The notes: a model not told the origin generated them from the letters alone. Shown: positions 49,693 to 59,204, numbered from the stretch's first letter. The stretch: 64,000 bases of DNA from Sulfitobacter albidus (GCF_018200035.1 NZ_CP073581.1:1236501-1300500); one strand, 5' to 3'. Translations and numbers: made by a program.

Positions 49693-50618
49693 TTATTGCG
49701 CAGCCATCGCTTGGCGTGGCTCCTTTCGCTCATCAGGCACAAGAACGGGGGCCGCGTCAATGTCGCGAATGGGATTAAACTTGTCCCTGCGCGACATGTT
49801 CCTTTGATCGCTGCCCATCGCCGCGGGGACGGATGCGCGCGGACCGCGCAGCTGACGCGGGGTCAGCCCGGTATGCTGCTGCATGAAACGGGTGAAATAG
49901 GCGGGGCTGCCAAAGCCCAGATGCCGCGAGATATTGCAGGCGGGGTGGGTCGAGGTCTCAAGCAACACGCGCGCGGCGTGCAGGGTGCGTTCGGTCAAAA
50001 GCTCGGCGGCGGTCTTGCCGGTGGCGGCCTTGACGCATCGCGCCAGATGGGTCGGCGTGACTTCAAGCATTTCGGCGTAGCCGCTCATCGGCGCGCCGGT
50101 GGTGTAGCCGGCACTCAGCAGCGCGCAAAATCGCTGCGACAGCGTCTCTGCCGCGGACAGTTCGGGGGCACATGGGCCGCGTCACCGATCTGCCGGTGCA
50201 GCCAGACCGACATCAGCGCGGCATGGGCCTCCATTGCGTCCTGCGCCAGTGGGCGGGCCAGGGTCTGCTCGCGCAGGGCCGCGTCAATGAGCGCCGACAG
50301 CTCTGCCTGCGCGCCCGCATCGCGCACCCGGATCTGGCAAGGCGTCTGCAGCAGCCGCAACGAGGTTGCCGCCGGGATCAGCACCGCGTGACCTAGGCAT
50401 TGCCGCCCCAGCTCCAGCGCCATCAGCGCGCCCGCGGGCACAAAGATCGCGTTGTGCGGGCCCAGACCCCGGCGGCGGCCGTCCAGCAGCAGCTTGCCCT
50501 GTCCGCGCGTGATCCAGATCAGCGCGTGCACGTCTCGGTCATGCGCCAGCGCCAGCCGCCAGTCGCCGCCTTTGCTCAGCTGTGCGAGGCTTTGCACCTG
50601 CAGGTTGGTGTCGGACAC
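49693..50618 (-). CDS. AraC family transcriptional regulator (one frame break)
   Basis: A 308-residue regulator. The N-terminal part forms a cupin-like sensor (HALIWITRGQGKLLLDGRRRG; GPHNAIFVPAGALMALEL). The C-terminal AraC DNA-binding domain has two helix-turn-helix units (YAEMLEVTPTHLARCVKAATG; NISRHLGFGSPAYFTRFMQQHTG). The break lies in the run of five G at 50164-50168; one base joins AHVPP to ELSAAETLSQRF and gives 309 codons. A GTG start is chosen because AGGAG lies nine bases upstream; a TTG ten codons earlier has no such site. It may control the adjacent ABC operon, 167 bases away. Confidence 0.82.
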
Positions 50619-50627
50619 GGGCGCGCA

Positions 50628-50632
50628 CTCCT
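50628..50632 (-). promoter_or_regulatory. Ribosome binding site that sets a GTG start
   Basis: AGGAG, nine bases before the GTG of the AraC-type gene. No comparable site precedes the upstream TTG alternative, so this decides the start. Confidence 0.6.
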
Positions 50633-50692
50633 GCGTGTGATTCCCCAAAATTCAACCATAGCGGGACATTGCGAGGGCGCACATCCCCAATC

Positions 50693-51577
50693 TCAGGGCG
50701 CAGGGCACCAGCGCCGCCAATCGCCCATTTTCGAGCGTTGCCAGGTGCGCTGTCGCTTGGCGTATTGCCGGGTGGCGATCACAGCCGCCTCGCGGGCGGC
50801 GTCCAGCGGGATGTCGCCCCGGTGATGGGCCATCAATTCGGGCACGCCAATGGCGCGGTGCGCGGGCAGGGCGGGGTCGTAATCCGGCGCCACTGCCGCG
50901 ATCTCGTCAAGCGCGCCACCCGCGATCATCGCGTCGAACCGCCGGGCAATGCGGGCGTTGAGCCAGTCTGCCTCGACCGTAACCGCGATGCGCAGACAGG
51001 CATCGGGTTCCAGCAGCGGGGCGGACGTCTCCGCCTGCCACTGCGAAAGCCCGCGCCCGGTGGCTTGCCAGACTTCCCACGCGCGCTGCACCCGCGCCCG
51101 GTTGGCACAGTCGATGCCCGCCGCTGTAGGGCCATCCAGCTCTGCGAGCAGCGCGTCCAGCGTCATCGCATCGCCGCGCGCGCGCACCTCGGGGGGCGTG
51201 GCCGGGATCTCCGCCAGCCCCTCGGTCAGCGCGCGGAAATAGAGACCCGTACCGCCCACGATGATCGGGCGCGGCCCGCCCGCCAGCAGCGGCGCCACCT
51301 CGCGCAGCCAGTGGCCAGTGGAATAGGTCTCCCGCGCGCCCACATGACCGTACAGACGGTGCGGCGCGCGGGCCTCTTCGTCCGCAGTGGGGCGCGCGGT
51401 GATCACCCGCCAGCAGTCGTAGATCTGGCTGGCATCCGCGTTCACGATCACACCGCCCTGCGCCTCGGCAATCGCCAGCGCCAGCGCCGATTTGCCCGAG
51501 GCCGTCGGCCCCGCGATCAGCACGGGCCGGTCCCGCCCGGCGGCGGCGATCAGCGCCGCGCGATCCTCATCAGACAT
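50693..51577 (-). CDS. miaA: tRNA dimethylallyltransferase
   Basis: A 294-residue enzyme that adds a dimethylallyl group to A37 of tRNAs that read codons starting with U. The P-loop is [18 protein letters not shown], the catalytic Asp region is [19 protein letters not shown], and later family motifs are [13 protein letters not shown] and [14 protein letters not shown]. The end [17 protein letters not shown] is typical. The chosen ATG ([14 protein letters not shown]) gives the normal length. It is divergent from pyrH. Confidence 0.9.
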   Translation of the reverse strand: MSDEDRAALIAAAGRDRPVLIAGPTASGKSALALAIAEAQGGVIVNADASQIYDCWRVITARPTADEEARAPHRLYGHVGARETYSTGHWLREVAPLLAGGPRPIIVGGTGLYFRALTEGLAEIPATPPEVRARGDAMTLDALLAELDGPTAAGIDCANRARVQRAWEVWQATGRGLSQWQAETSAPLLEPDACLRIAVTVEADWLNARIARRFDAMIAGGALDEIAAVAPDYDPALPAHRAIGVPELMAHHRGDIPLDAAREAAVIATRQYAKRQRTWQRSKMGDWRRWCPAP

Positions 51578-51678
51578 TTCTTGCCACCTTGCGCGCGCCC
51601 CGCATTGAACCTTTCCCCTGTTTGCGACATTTTGCATCCCAGCGAAACCCGCCAGGCTGCTCCCCCGAAAGGACCCCC

Positions 51679-52404
51679 ATGTCAGATCCCGCCAATGCCA
51701 CCTTCAAACGCGTCATGCTCAAGATTTCAGGCGAGGCGCTGATGGGCGACGCAGGCTTTGGCCTGAACCCGCCCACGGTGGAACGCATCGCCCGCGAGGT
51801 GCAATCGGTGCACGAGATGGGGGTCGAGATCTGCATGGTCATCGGCGGCGGCAACATCTTTCGCGGGCTGCAAGGCTCCGCACAGGGGATGGAGCGCACG
51901 ACCGCGGACTACATGGGCATGCTCGCCACGGTGATGAACGCGCTGGCGATGCAATCCGCGCTTGAGGGGCTGGGCATCCACACCCGCGTCATTTCCGCCA
52001 TCACCATGAACGAGGTGGCGGAGCCCTACATCCGCCGCCGCGCCGTGCGCCATCTTGAAAAAAAGCGCGTCTGCATCTTTGCCGCAGGCACCGGCAACCC
52101 CTATTTCACCACCGATACGGCGGCGACGCTGCGCGCCAACGAGATGTCCTGCGAGGCGATCTTCAAGGGCACCAAGGTCGACGGCGTCTATGACAAGGAT
52201 CCGGTCAAACACGCCGATGCCGTGCGCTATGACACGGTCAGCTACGATGATGTGCTGGCAAAGCGCCTCGGCGTCATGGACGCCTCGGCCATCGCACTCG
52301 CGCGCGACAACAACCTGCCGATCATCGTCTTTTCGCTCGATGAGCCGGGCGGCTTTCGCGGCATTCTCGCGGGCGAGGGCACCTATACCCGCGTGCAGGG
52401 CTAA
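51679..52404 (+). CDS. pyrH: Uridylate kinase
   Basis: A 241-residue UMP kinase of the amino-acid kinase fold, needed for UDP and so for all pyrimidine nucleotides. Motifs: [33 protein letters not shown], the UMP-binding [18 protein letters not shown], and [16 protein letters not shown]. It is followed by a hairpin instead of the usual ribosome recycling factor gene. AAAGGAC lies five bases before the ATG. Confidence 0.93.
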   Translation: MSDPANATFKRVMLKISGEALMGDAGFGLNPPTVERIAREVQSVHEMGVEICMVIGGGNIFRGLQGSAQGMERTTADYMGMLATVMNALAMQSALEGLGIHTRVISAITMNEVAEPYIRRRAVRHLEKKRVCIFAAGTGNPYFTTDTAATLRANEMSCEAIFKGTKVDGVYDKDPVKHADAVRYDTVSYDDVLAKRLGVMDASAIALARDNNLPIIVFSLDEPGGFRGILAGEGTYTRVQG

Positions 52405-52406
52405 CG

Positions 52407-52426
52407 GGCGGGGGCGCACCCCCGCC
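52407..52426 (+). terminator. Hairpin after pyrH
   Basis: A perfect 8-bp stem (GGCGGGGG / CCCCCGCC) with a CGCA loop lies two bases after the stop. No T run follows, so it is a moderate candidate. Confidence 0.5.
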
Positions 52427-52440
52427 GCGTCTTTGCGGTT

Positions 52441-53264
52441 TCAGGTATAAAGAGACGGCACGCCCAGCTGCGCGTGGATCTCGTTCACCTCCGCCGGCGC
52501 CATGCCGTAGCCGCTGGCAAGCTGGTGCAGATACTGCGCCTCGTCGCGCGTATCCAGATCGATCGCCAGCAGGCTCATGGTATAGACCTGCGGCCCCATG
52601 CCCTCCGGTGTCTCACGCACCAGCGCCTCCACATCCACGGGCTTGTCCATCTGCGCGCGGATAAAGGCGGCCTCTTCCGCGTCGACTTCTCCGAGATGCT
52701 GAAGCAGCTTTTGCTGCTCTGCCTCGTCAAAGGTGCCGTCGGATTTTGCCGCCTGAATCATCGCGGCCAGCATCAGTGCCGCCATGGCCTCCTGATCCTG
52801 CGAGGGCGTGATTTCGGGCTCGGGCGTCTCGTCGAACTGGCTGTTGAGCACGGCGCCAAAGCTGTGATCGTTCTGCGGCGGTGCCTTTTGCATCGTGCCG
52901 CCCAGACCGCCCAGCAAACCACCGGCGCCCGCAGCCCCCGCCAGACCACCGAGCAAGCCGCCAAGCCCGCCCTGACCACCGGCCTGCGCGCCGCCCAGAT
53001 TGTTGAGCATGCCGCCCAGTCCCCCTGACCGGCGGCACCACCCGCAGCACCGCCCCCCAGAAGGCCCCCCAGCATGCCGTTGAGCCCGCCTGCGGACGCT
53101 CCTGCGCCGCCGCCGCTCAAACCGCCCAGCAAACCGCCAAGGCCGCCACCGGCCTGCGCCGTGCCCGTGCCGCCGCCCTGCTGGTTGCGTTTCATCATGG
53201 CGCTGGCACCCTTGGCCACGGCCACGCCGACGGCCACCTTGGCCAGTGTTTTCATCAAGCTCAT
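52441..53264 (-). CDS. TerB/DUF533-like protein with glycine-rich repeats (one frame break)
   Basis: A 274-residue protein. The N-terminus (MSLMKTLAKVAVGVAVAKGAS) is a membrane-insertion-like segment. Residues 35-130 are a low-complexity run built on GGLGGLLGGL. The C-terminal half is a DUF533/tellurite-resistance TerB-type helical domain (MAALMLAAMIQAAKSDGTFDE; LLAIDLDTRDEAQYLHQLAS), which in TerB binds metals through acidic residues. The break is in the run of five C at 53021-53025; one base gives 275 codons. AAGGAGG precedes the ATG. Function unknown. Confidence 0.78.
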
Positions 53265-53381
53265 CGTCGCTTTCCTCCTTGCAACTGAATCGTTGTCCCC
53301 ATCGTGGCACATCGCGCGCGCGATGGCTTGGGGGAAACTGCATTCCTTGACATCGCCCCGCGCCTGCACCGACAGTGCGCC

Positions 53382-54269
53382 ATGGAACGCAAAACGCATA
53401 TGGACGCCTTTGGGGCGGCCTGCCTGACGGCGTTCGCTCTGCATCTCGCCTTCAATCAGGTGGTGATCAAGGTCACCGCGGGCGGCTTCAGCCCGGTATT
53501 TGCCGCAGGTCTGCGCTCCGCCGGGGCGGTGGTGGTACTGCTCGTCTGGATGCGGGTGCGCGGGGTGAGCTTTCACATGCCACGTGCCGCGCGTCCCTGG
53601 GCGGTGCTGTCGGGGCTGCTGTTCGCGTTCGAGTTCACCTGCCTTTTCACCGCGCTGGACCTCACGACCGTCAGCCGCGCATCGGTCATCTTCTATTCGA
53701 TGCCGCTGTGGCTGGCCCTCGCAAGCGTGGTGTTGATGCCCGACGAGCGGCTGACCCGGCGCAAGGCGCTGGGGTTGGCGCTGGCCATGGGGGGTGTGGC
53801 GCTGGCGATGAGCGATCGCGGCGGTGGCCACGTCAGCTGGACCGGTGATCTGCTCGCCGTCGCCTCGGCGCTCAGCTGGGCGGGGATCGCATTGCTGGTG
53901 CGGGTGACGCCGCTGGCCGATGTGCCGCCCGCGCAACAGCTGATCAGCCAGGTCGCGGTATCCGCACCGATCCTGCTGCTGATCGCGCCGCTGTTCGGCC
54001 CGCTTCTGCGCGAGGTCGAGGTGATCCATATCGCGGGCATGGTGTTTCAGACCGTCGCGGTGGCCTCGCTTGGATTTCTCGCCTGGTTCTGGCTGATGAA
54101 GCAGTATCCGGCCAATTCCGTGGCCTCGTTCAGCTTTATCTCGCCCGTGGCGTCGGTGCTGTTCGGCTGGCTGTTGCTGGGCGAACGGGTGGCGCCGTCG
54201 ATCTGGGTGGCGCTGGCGATGGTGGCGGTGGGGATCACGCTGATCAACAGGCGTCCGCGCGTACGGTGA
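53382..54269 (+). CDS. EamA/DMT family exporter
   Basis: A 295-residue inner-membrane transporter with ten predicted helices in two EamA repeats. The first starts at AFALHLAFNQVVIKVTAGGF with FTALDLTTVSRASVIFYSMPLW; the second contains LLAVASALSWAGIALLV and SVASFSFISPVASVLFGWLLLGE. Such proteins export metabolites such as amino acids; the substrate is not evident. MERKTHMDAFG is taken as start; the second Met, six codons on, is also possible. Confidence 0.82.
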   Translation: MERKTHMDAFGAACLTAFALHLAFNQVVIKVTAGGFSPVFAAGLRSAGAVVVLLVWMRVRGVSFHMPRAARPWAVLSGLLFAFEFTCLFTALDLTTVSRASVIFYSMPLWLALASVVLMPDERLTRRKALGLALAMGGVALAMSDRGGGHVSWTGDLLAVASALSWAGIALLVRVTPLADVPPAQQLISQVAVSAPILLLIAPLFGPLLREVEVIHIAGMVFQTVAVASLGFLAWFWLMKQYPANSVASFSFISPVASVLFGWLLLGERVAPSIWVALAMVAVGITLINRRPRVR

Positions 54270-54326
54270 GTGCGGCTCTTTCAGGTATTTTTGAAAGGGT
54301 GCAGGGGGGCGTTGCGCGCCTTTCCG

Positions 54327-55727
54327 TCACGTGCCGCAGAAGGTGGCGGGCACGATTTCGGACGGGGTTGGTGGCTTTGCGAGATCCGTGTCCGTTTCCG
54401 TGTAGGGGTTTGCGAGAGCGGTTGTCAGCCGCTCGAACGGGGCCATGTCGCCCGCGACGGCGGCGGCGATCATCTGCTCGATGCGGTGATTGCGCGGGAT
54501 GAGGACGGGGTTTGCCGCGCGCATGACCCGTTGCGGATCGGGTTCCCCGGCGATGCGGGCGCGGTGGCGGGTCTGCCAGTCCTGGAAGGCGGCGCGGTCG
54601 GTGATCTGGGCTTCGGCGGCGCCCTCCGCAAGCGCACGGAAGGTATTGGTGAAATCCGCGCCGTCCTGTTGCATCAGGTCCAGCAGGTCCTGGGCCAGCT
54701 CCGCGTCGCCCTCGCGCGGGGTTGTGATGCCGAGTTTGGCGGCGAAGGCTTTGGTCCAGGCGGCCTCGATCTGCGCGGGCATCGCGTGGATGATCTTTGT
54801 CGCACTCTCCACCGCCGCGTCGCGATTCTCCATCTGCTGGATCAGCGCCGTGGCGAATTGGGCCATGTTCCAAACGGCGATGTTGGGCTGGTTGCCAAAG
54901 GCATAGCGGCCCTGCTGGTCGATCGAGGAAAACACCCGGCCCACGTGGAAATCATCCATGAAGGCGCAGGGGCCGTAGTCAATTGTCTCGCCCGAGATCG
55001 TGCAATTGTCGGTGTTCATCACCCCGTGGATAAATCCCACGGACATCCAGCGCGCCACCAGATCGGCCTGCCGCGCGCAGACGCTGCGCAGCAGATCCAG
55101 CGGGCCCTTCGCCTCTGGCGCGTGGCGCGCGATGGCGTAGTCCGTGAGGCGCCTGAGTGCTTCAATCTCGCCGCGATGCGCGTAGATCTGGAAGTGGCCC
55201 ACGCGCAGGTGGCTTGCGGCCACGCGGGTCAGCACGGCGCCGGGCAGGGCGGTCTCGCGAAAGATATCCTCGCCCGTGGTCACGGCGGCCAGCGCGCGGG
55301 TCGTGGGGATGCCCAGCGCGTGCATCGCCTCGCTCACCACATATTCGCGCAGTACCGGCCCCAGCCACGCGCGCCCGTCGCCGCCGCGTGAATAGGGGGT
55401 GCGGCCCGCGCCCTTCAGCTGGATATCGCGCCGGGTGCCCGCGCTGTCGCGCACCTCCCCCAGCAGGATCGCGCGCCCGTCACCCAGCTGCGCGGTGTAG
55501 TTGCCGAACTGGTGCCCGGCGTAGAGCTGCGCCAGCGGCTCCGCCCCCTCGGGCACCGCATTGCCACTGTAGATCTGCGCATCGGGCACACCCACGCCCA
55601 GCTCTGCCGCCAATGGCGCGTTCCATGCCAGCATACGCGGCGCCTTCACCGGTGTGGGGTCCAGACGGGTGTAAAACGTCTCGGGCAGGCGGGCGAAGCT
55701 GTTGTCGAAGGGGATGCGGTTTTCCAT
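54327..55727 (-). CDS. selO: Protein adenylyltransferase SelO (YdiU)
   Basis: A 466-residue pseudokinase that transfers AMP to serine, threonine or tyrosine of proteins, linked to redox stress. Motifs: DGRAILLGEVRDSAGTRRD, LKGAGRTPYSRGGDGRAWLG, the active-site GVMNTDNCTISGETIDYGPC and FSSIDQQGRYAF. The C-terminus ends FCGT: the cysteine near the end takes the place of selenocysteine in animal SelO. The ATG giving MENRIPFDNSF is chosen over an upstream GTG. It converges on the EamA gene. Confidence 0.9.
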   Translation of the reverse strand: MENRIPFDNSFARLPETFYTRLDPTPVKAPRMLAWNAPLAAELGVGVPDAQIYSGNAVPEGAEPLAQLYAGHQFGNYTAQLGDGRAILLGEVRDSAGTRRDIQLKGAGRTPYSRGGDGRAWLGPVLREYVVSEAMHALGIPTTRALAAVTTGEDIFRETALPGAVLTRVAASHLRVGHFQIYAHRGEIEALRRLTDYAIARHAPEAKGPLDLLRSVCARQADLVARWMSVGFIHGVMNTDNCTISGETIDYGPCAFMDDFHVGRVFSSIDQQGRYAFGNQPNIAVWNMAQFATALIQQMENRDAAVESATKIIHAMPAQIEAAWTKAFAAKLGITTPREGDAELAQDLLDLMQQDGADFTNTFRALAEGAAEAQITDRAAFQDWQTRHRARIAGEPDPQRVMRAANPVLIPRNHRIEQMIAAAVAGDMAPFERLTTALANPYTETDTDLAKPPTPSEIVPATFCGT

Positions 55728-55832
55728 CCCCGCGATATAGGCGCGCGCGCGCGCGGACGCCACCACCCTTGTCCTTTGCCCACGCGCCCTACGTCAGATG
55801 AGACAGATAGCCACACCGGAGGAGACACGCAT

Positions 55833-56369
55833 ATGGCCCCCAAGAACCACCCAGGCATGCAGCTCAAGGATCGACCAGAGTTCGCGAATAAACCAAAGCC
55901 GCTGAGCTTTACCGCCGATGCCACCGTGCAGGAAGCGGTGGCGGCCATGTGCAAGAAGAATTTTGGCGCCGTTGTCGTCGTCGACACGGACGACAAGGTG
56001 ATCGGCGTGATGACCGAACGCGATGTGATGCGCAAACTCGTCAACGAGGGCCGCGACGCGGCGACCACCACCGTGGGTGATCTGATGACCGACAATCCAC
56101 GGCTCGCGCGCGAGACCGACGATGTGCTCGACTGGCTGCGCATCATGTCCAACGACCGCTTCCGCCGTCTGCCCGTGGTCGATGCGGAAGGGCGGATCAA
56201 GGCGATCTTCACCCAGGGCGATTTTGTCAGCTACACATGGCCCGACATGGTCTACCACGCGAAAGAGCTGGCAAAGGCCAGCATCGGCAAGAATTGGGGC
56301 CTCGCACTGATTGGCGGGGGCATCATGATCTATTCGCTGCTGATGGTGCTGGTGCTGCGGTCGCTCTAG
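55833..56369 (+). CDS. CBS domain protein with C-terminal membrane segment
   Basis: A 178-residue protein with two CBS domains (KPLSFTADATVQEAVAAMCKK; DNPRLARETDDVLDWLRIM) that may bind adenosyl nucleotides. The tail contains one membrane span (LALIGGGIMIYSLLMVLVL). GGAGGAGA precedes the ATG. An IS element lies exactly at its stop: the stop is now TAG, made from TA of the target site and the first G of the IS; before insertion it was TAA. Confidence 0.82.
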   Translation: MAPKNHPGMQLKDRPEFANKPKPLSFTADATVQEAVAAMCKKNFGAVVVVDTDDKVIGVMTERDVMRKLVNEGRDAATTTVGDLMTDNPRLARETDDVLDWLRIMSNDRFRRLPVVDAEGRIKAIFTQGDFVSYTWPDMVYHAKELAKASIGKNWGLALIGGGIMIYSLLMVLVLRSL

Positions 56370-56386
56370 GCGGTGTCTTCATTTAA
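56369..56386. repeat. IS left inverted repeat
   Basis: GGCGGTGTCTTCATTTAA, an exact inverted match to the right end; preceded by the target TA. Confidence 0.93.
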
Positions 56387-56438
56387 GGGATTCCCAAACT
56401 GATTGAGTTCTGATTCAAGATCGAAAACGGAGGCGATC

Positions 56439-57196
56439 TTGAGCAGACGAACCCTGACTGACACGCAATGGGCACGGATTGAGCCTCTTGTTCCCGGCAA
56501 GAGAGGCGACCGTGGTCGCACGGCGCTGGACAACCGGCTTTTCCTCGATGCGATCCTCTGGCTGGCGCGAACAGCGTCGCCGTGGCGCGATCTTCCGCCT
56601 GAGTTGGGCAATTGGCGAACGGCACATTGCCGGTTCCGGCGTTGGACCTTGGCTGGGGTTTGGGAGAGTCTTTTCAAAGCCTTAAGCGCGGAGCCGGACT
56701 TTGAATACGTCCTAGTGGACGCCACAATCTGCAAGGCCCACGCGGATGCAAGCGGCGCAAAAGGGGGGCTCAGGCTCACGCAATCGGGCGCTCCAAAGGC
56801 GGCCTGACCACGAAAATCCATGCCGCAGTTGATGCGCTCGGCCTACCGATCCGGTTTACCATCACGCCCGGTCAGTGGGGCGACTGCCCGCAGGCGCGCG
56901 GGCTGATCGAAGGCTTGGCGGGCGTCGGACATGTGTTCGCTGACGCGGCGTATGATGCAGATTACTTGCGTCGGTTCATCACGGATGAATTGGGCGCAAC
57001 CGCACAGATCAAGCAGAACCCGACGCGTAGCAGTCGACAGTCGATTGATTGGGCGCTCTACAAAGAGCGACACCTTGTCGAGTGTTTCTTCCGCCGGATC
57101 AAACGCTTCCGCCGGATCGCACTGCGTTGTGAAAAAACAAGCTCGTCCTTCGCTGCTTTCGTCTCACTCGGATGCGCTATGGTTTGGCTCGCTTAA
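56439..57196 (+). CDS. IS5-family transposase (two frames)
   Basis: About 252 residues when the two frames are joined. The first part starts at TTG, with GGAGG six bases upstream (SRRTLTDTQWARIEPLVPGK; the IS5-type DUF4096 region, with the first catalytic Asp in YVLVDATICKAH). The second frame carries GHVFADAAYDADYLRR (second Asp) and KERHLVECFFRRIKRFRRIA (Glu), completing the DDE triad. The switch lies at AAAAGGGGGG, about 56758-56767, and is a minus-one shift. This matches the slippery sites used by IS427-type elements, so the frame change may be programmed rather than an error. Confidence 0.85.
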
Positions 57197-57210
57197 ATGA
57201 AGACACCGCC
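57193..57210. repeat. IS right inverted repeat
   Basis: TTAAATGAAGACACCGCC, the exact reverse complement of the left repeat. It also contains the transposase stop codon TAA and is followed by the target TA. Confidence 0.93.
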
Positions 57211-57659
57211 TAAAGCGGTTTTGACATGAACATGTAGCCGTCGCGCGGGGTAAACCCGGCGCGCCGGTAAAGCGCCAGCGCCGCAGGGTTGTCGCGATCC
57301 ACCTCCAGATGGATCGCGCGCAGCCCGCCACCGGCGAGCGCGCGTGGCACGGCGTGCAGCGCCTCGGACGCGATGCCGCGCCCGCGCACGCCGGGACGCA
57401 CATAAAGCTCGTCAATGATCGCGTCGAGCCCGCCGTATTCCACCGACCAGCCAAAGGTGATCACCACATAGCCGATCGGCGCGCGCGGCGGCCCGATCAA
57501 GTAGGCACAGCCATAGGGCTCTCCGGCCAGCAGCGGGGCGATCCCGGCTTCACGGCTTTCCTCGGTCGAGGCGATACCGGCCTCCGCATGAAACGCCGCC
57601 ACCAGCGGCAACAGCCGCGCGAGATGATCGGGGGTGGCGAGGGTCAGCGCGGCACTCAC
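57210..57659 (-). CDS. GNAT family N-acetyltransferase
   Basis: A 149-residue acetyl-CoA-dependent acetyltransferase. The acetyl-CoA site is VRPGVRGRGIASEALH, preceded by IIDELYVRP and followed by LEVDRDNPAALALYRRAGF. The acceptor is unknown. It starts with GTG, overlapping the stop of the GrpB gene by GTGA. Its stop codon is TAG and uses the TA target duplication with the last base of the IS; before insertion the same TAG was present, so the protein is unchanged. Confidence 0.85.
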   Translation of the reverse strand: MSAALTLATPDHLARLLPLVAAFHAEAGIASTEESREAGIAPLLAGEPYGCAYLIGPPRAPIGYVVITFGWSVEYGGLDAIIDELYVRPGVRGRGIASEALHAVPRALAGGGLRAIHLEVDRDNPAALALYRRAGFTPRDGYMFMSKPL

Positions 57660-58165
57660 GGCGCGGTCTCCAGCGCGCGGGCCTCGGCCTTGGCGATCCA
57701 CTCCGATTTGCACGCTCCGTAGTCCGCGCCGCCGTCGGGGTGGCGCGCCGCACAGGCGCCCTTGATCGCGGCATAGCCCGCGCGCAGGGCCGCGTTGCCC
57801 CGCAGCGCGTCGCGAAAGGCAAGGTGACGGCGGATGTCGGGGTGGCCCTGCACATAGCTGTGCGCATGCACCCGGCGCGCACCGGTGAGCGGATCAAACA
57901 GCCGCGCGTAACGCCGACCGGGCAGGCCAAACGCGCCCATCCATTCGTATCCCATCGCCTCCACCGCGCCCTGTGCCGCGTCGGCGGCGGCGTCATCGGC
58001 AAAGACCGGGATCAGATCGAGGATCGGTTTGGCGGGCAGTCCCGGCACGGACGTGGACCCGATGTGATGCACGGTGACAAGGCCCGGCACCGCCGCGCGC
58101 CAGCGCGCCGCCTCGGTCTCGGCCTGCACGGGCCAGGCAGGGTCGGGGGCGTGGATCAGGCTCAT
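57656..58165 (-). CDS. GrpB family protein
   Basis: A 169-residue UPF0157/GrpB protein with a nucleotidyltransferase-like fold. The signature is VHHIGSTSVPGLPAKPILDL near residue 30; YARLFDPLTGARRVHAHSYV and the C-terminal YGACKSEWIAK complete it. Some relatives link to dephospho-CoA or nucleotide metabolism; the role here is not clear. It overlaps the nucleoside hydrolase stop (ATGA) and the GNAT start (GTGA), so the three form one operon. Confidence 0.83.
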   Translation of the reverse strand: MSLIHAPDPAWPVQAETEAARWRAAVPGLVTVHHIGSTSVPGLPAKPILDLIPVFADDAAADAAQGAVEAMGYEWMGAFGLPGRRYARLFDPLTGARRVHAHSYVQGHPDIRRHLAFRDALRGNAALRAGYAAIKGACAARHPDGGADYGACKSEWIAKAEARALETAP

Positions 58166-59102
58166 AACCGCGCCAATCGTTCGGTCAGCAGGGCAAAGAA
58201 GCCGTCGGCATCCAGATCGCCCATGAAGGTCGCATTGGGCGCGCGGTCGGTCACGCCCCACCAATCGGCAACGGTCATGCCCATGGTCAGCTCCGACACC
58301 GTCTCGATCTCGACATTGATGTGGCGCCCGGTGAAGAGATCGGGGCGCAGCAAATAGGCGGTCACGCAAGGATCGTGCAGCGGCGCGCCGGCGCTGCCGT
58401 ATTTCGCCTTGTCGAAGCGCTCGAAGAAATCGGTCATCTCGGCCACGGCGGTGCCTGCGGCGTTGCCGAGCGCGCGAAAGGCGTCGTTGCGCGGTCGCGT
58501 CACCAGCGCCTTATGCGTCACGTCCAACGGCATCACGGTGATCGGTGCTGCGCATTTAAACACGATATCAGCGGCTTGCGGGTCGACATAGATGTTGAAC
58601 TCTGCCGCCGGGGTGATGTTGCCCACCTCGAAATACGCCCCCCCATCAGCACGATCTCGGCGATCCGGTCGGCGATGTCGGGGGCTTGCTCCAGCGCGCT
58701 GGCGATGTTGGTCAGCGGCCCCAGCGGGCAGAGCGTCACCGTGCCGGGTGCCGCCGCGCGCAGCGTCTCGACGATGAAATCGACCGCGTGCCCCTCGGCC
58801 AGCGGCATCGTCGGCTCGGGCAGGGTCGGCCCGTCAAGGCCGGTCTTGCCGTGCACATGCTCTGCGGTGACCAGATCGCGGCCCAGCGGGCGGTCGCAGC
58901 CTGCGTAGACGGGCATATCCGGGCGGCCGGCCAGCTCGCACACGATGCGCGCGTTGCGCTGGGTCAGGTCCAGCGGCACGTTGCCCGCCACGCAGGTAAT
59001 GCCCAGCACCTCGATCTCCTCAGGGCTGGCGAGCGCCAGCAGGATCGCCACGGCGTCGTCTTGTCCGGGGTCGGTGTCGATGATGATCTGGCGCGGTGGC
59101 AT
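58162..59102 (-). CDS. Nucleoside hydrolase (one frame break)
   Basis: A 313-residue calcium-dependent hydrolase that splits ribonucleosides to base and ribose in nucleoside salvage. The metal-binding motif is IIIDTDPGQDDAVAILLAL at the N-terminus; GPLTNIASALEQ and IVLMGGAYFEVGNITP (after repair) with AEFNIYVDPQAADIVF complete the IUNH fold. The break is in the run of seven C at 58638-58644; one more base gives 314 codons. It leads an operon with GrpB and GNAT genes. Confidence 0.87.
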
Positions 59103-59204
59103 GGTCTCTCCTGTGCGGTTTTGCGCACCATCTCAACGCGCGCCGCCCTTGTCCAGCGCATCAGCACGCTTGCGCGCGCCTCGGCCTATTGCGTAGATGC
59201 GGGG

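Larger units (their letters stand above)
56369..57210. mobile_element. IS5-family insertion sequence (IS427-like), complete
   Basis: An 842-base element bounded by perfect 18-base inverted repeats and flanked by a TA duplication (56367-56368 and 57211-57212). It carries one transposase in two frames. It sits between two converging genes at a point where both stop codons share the TA, and neither protein is altered. Confidence 0.92.
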
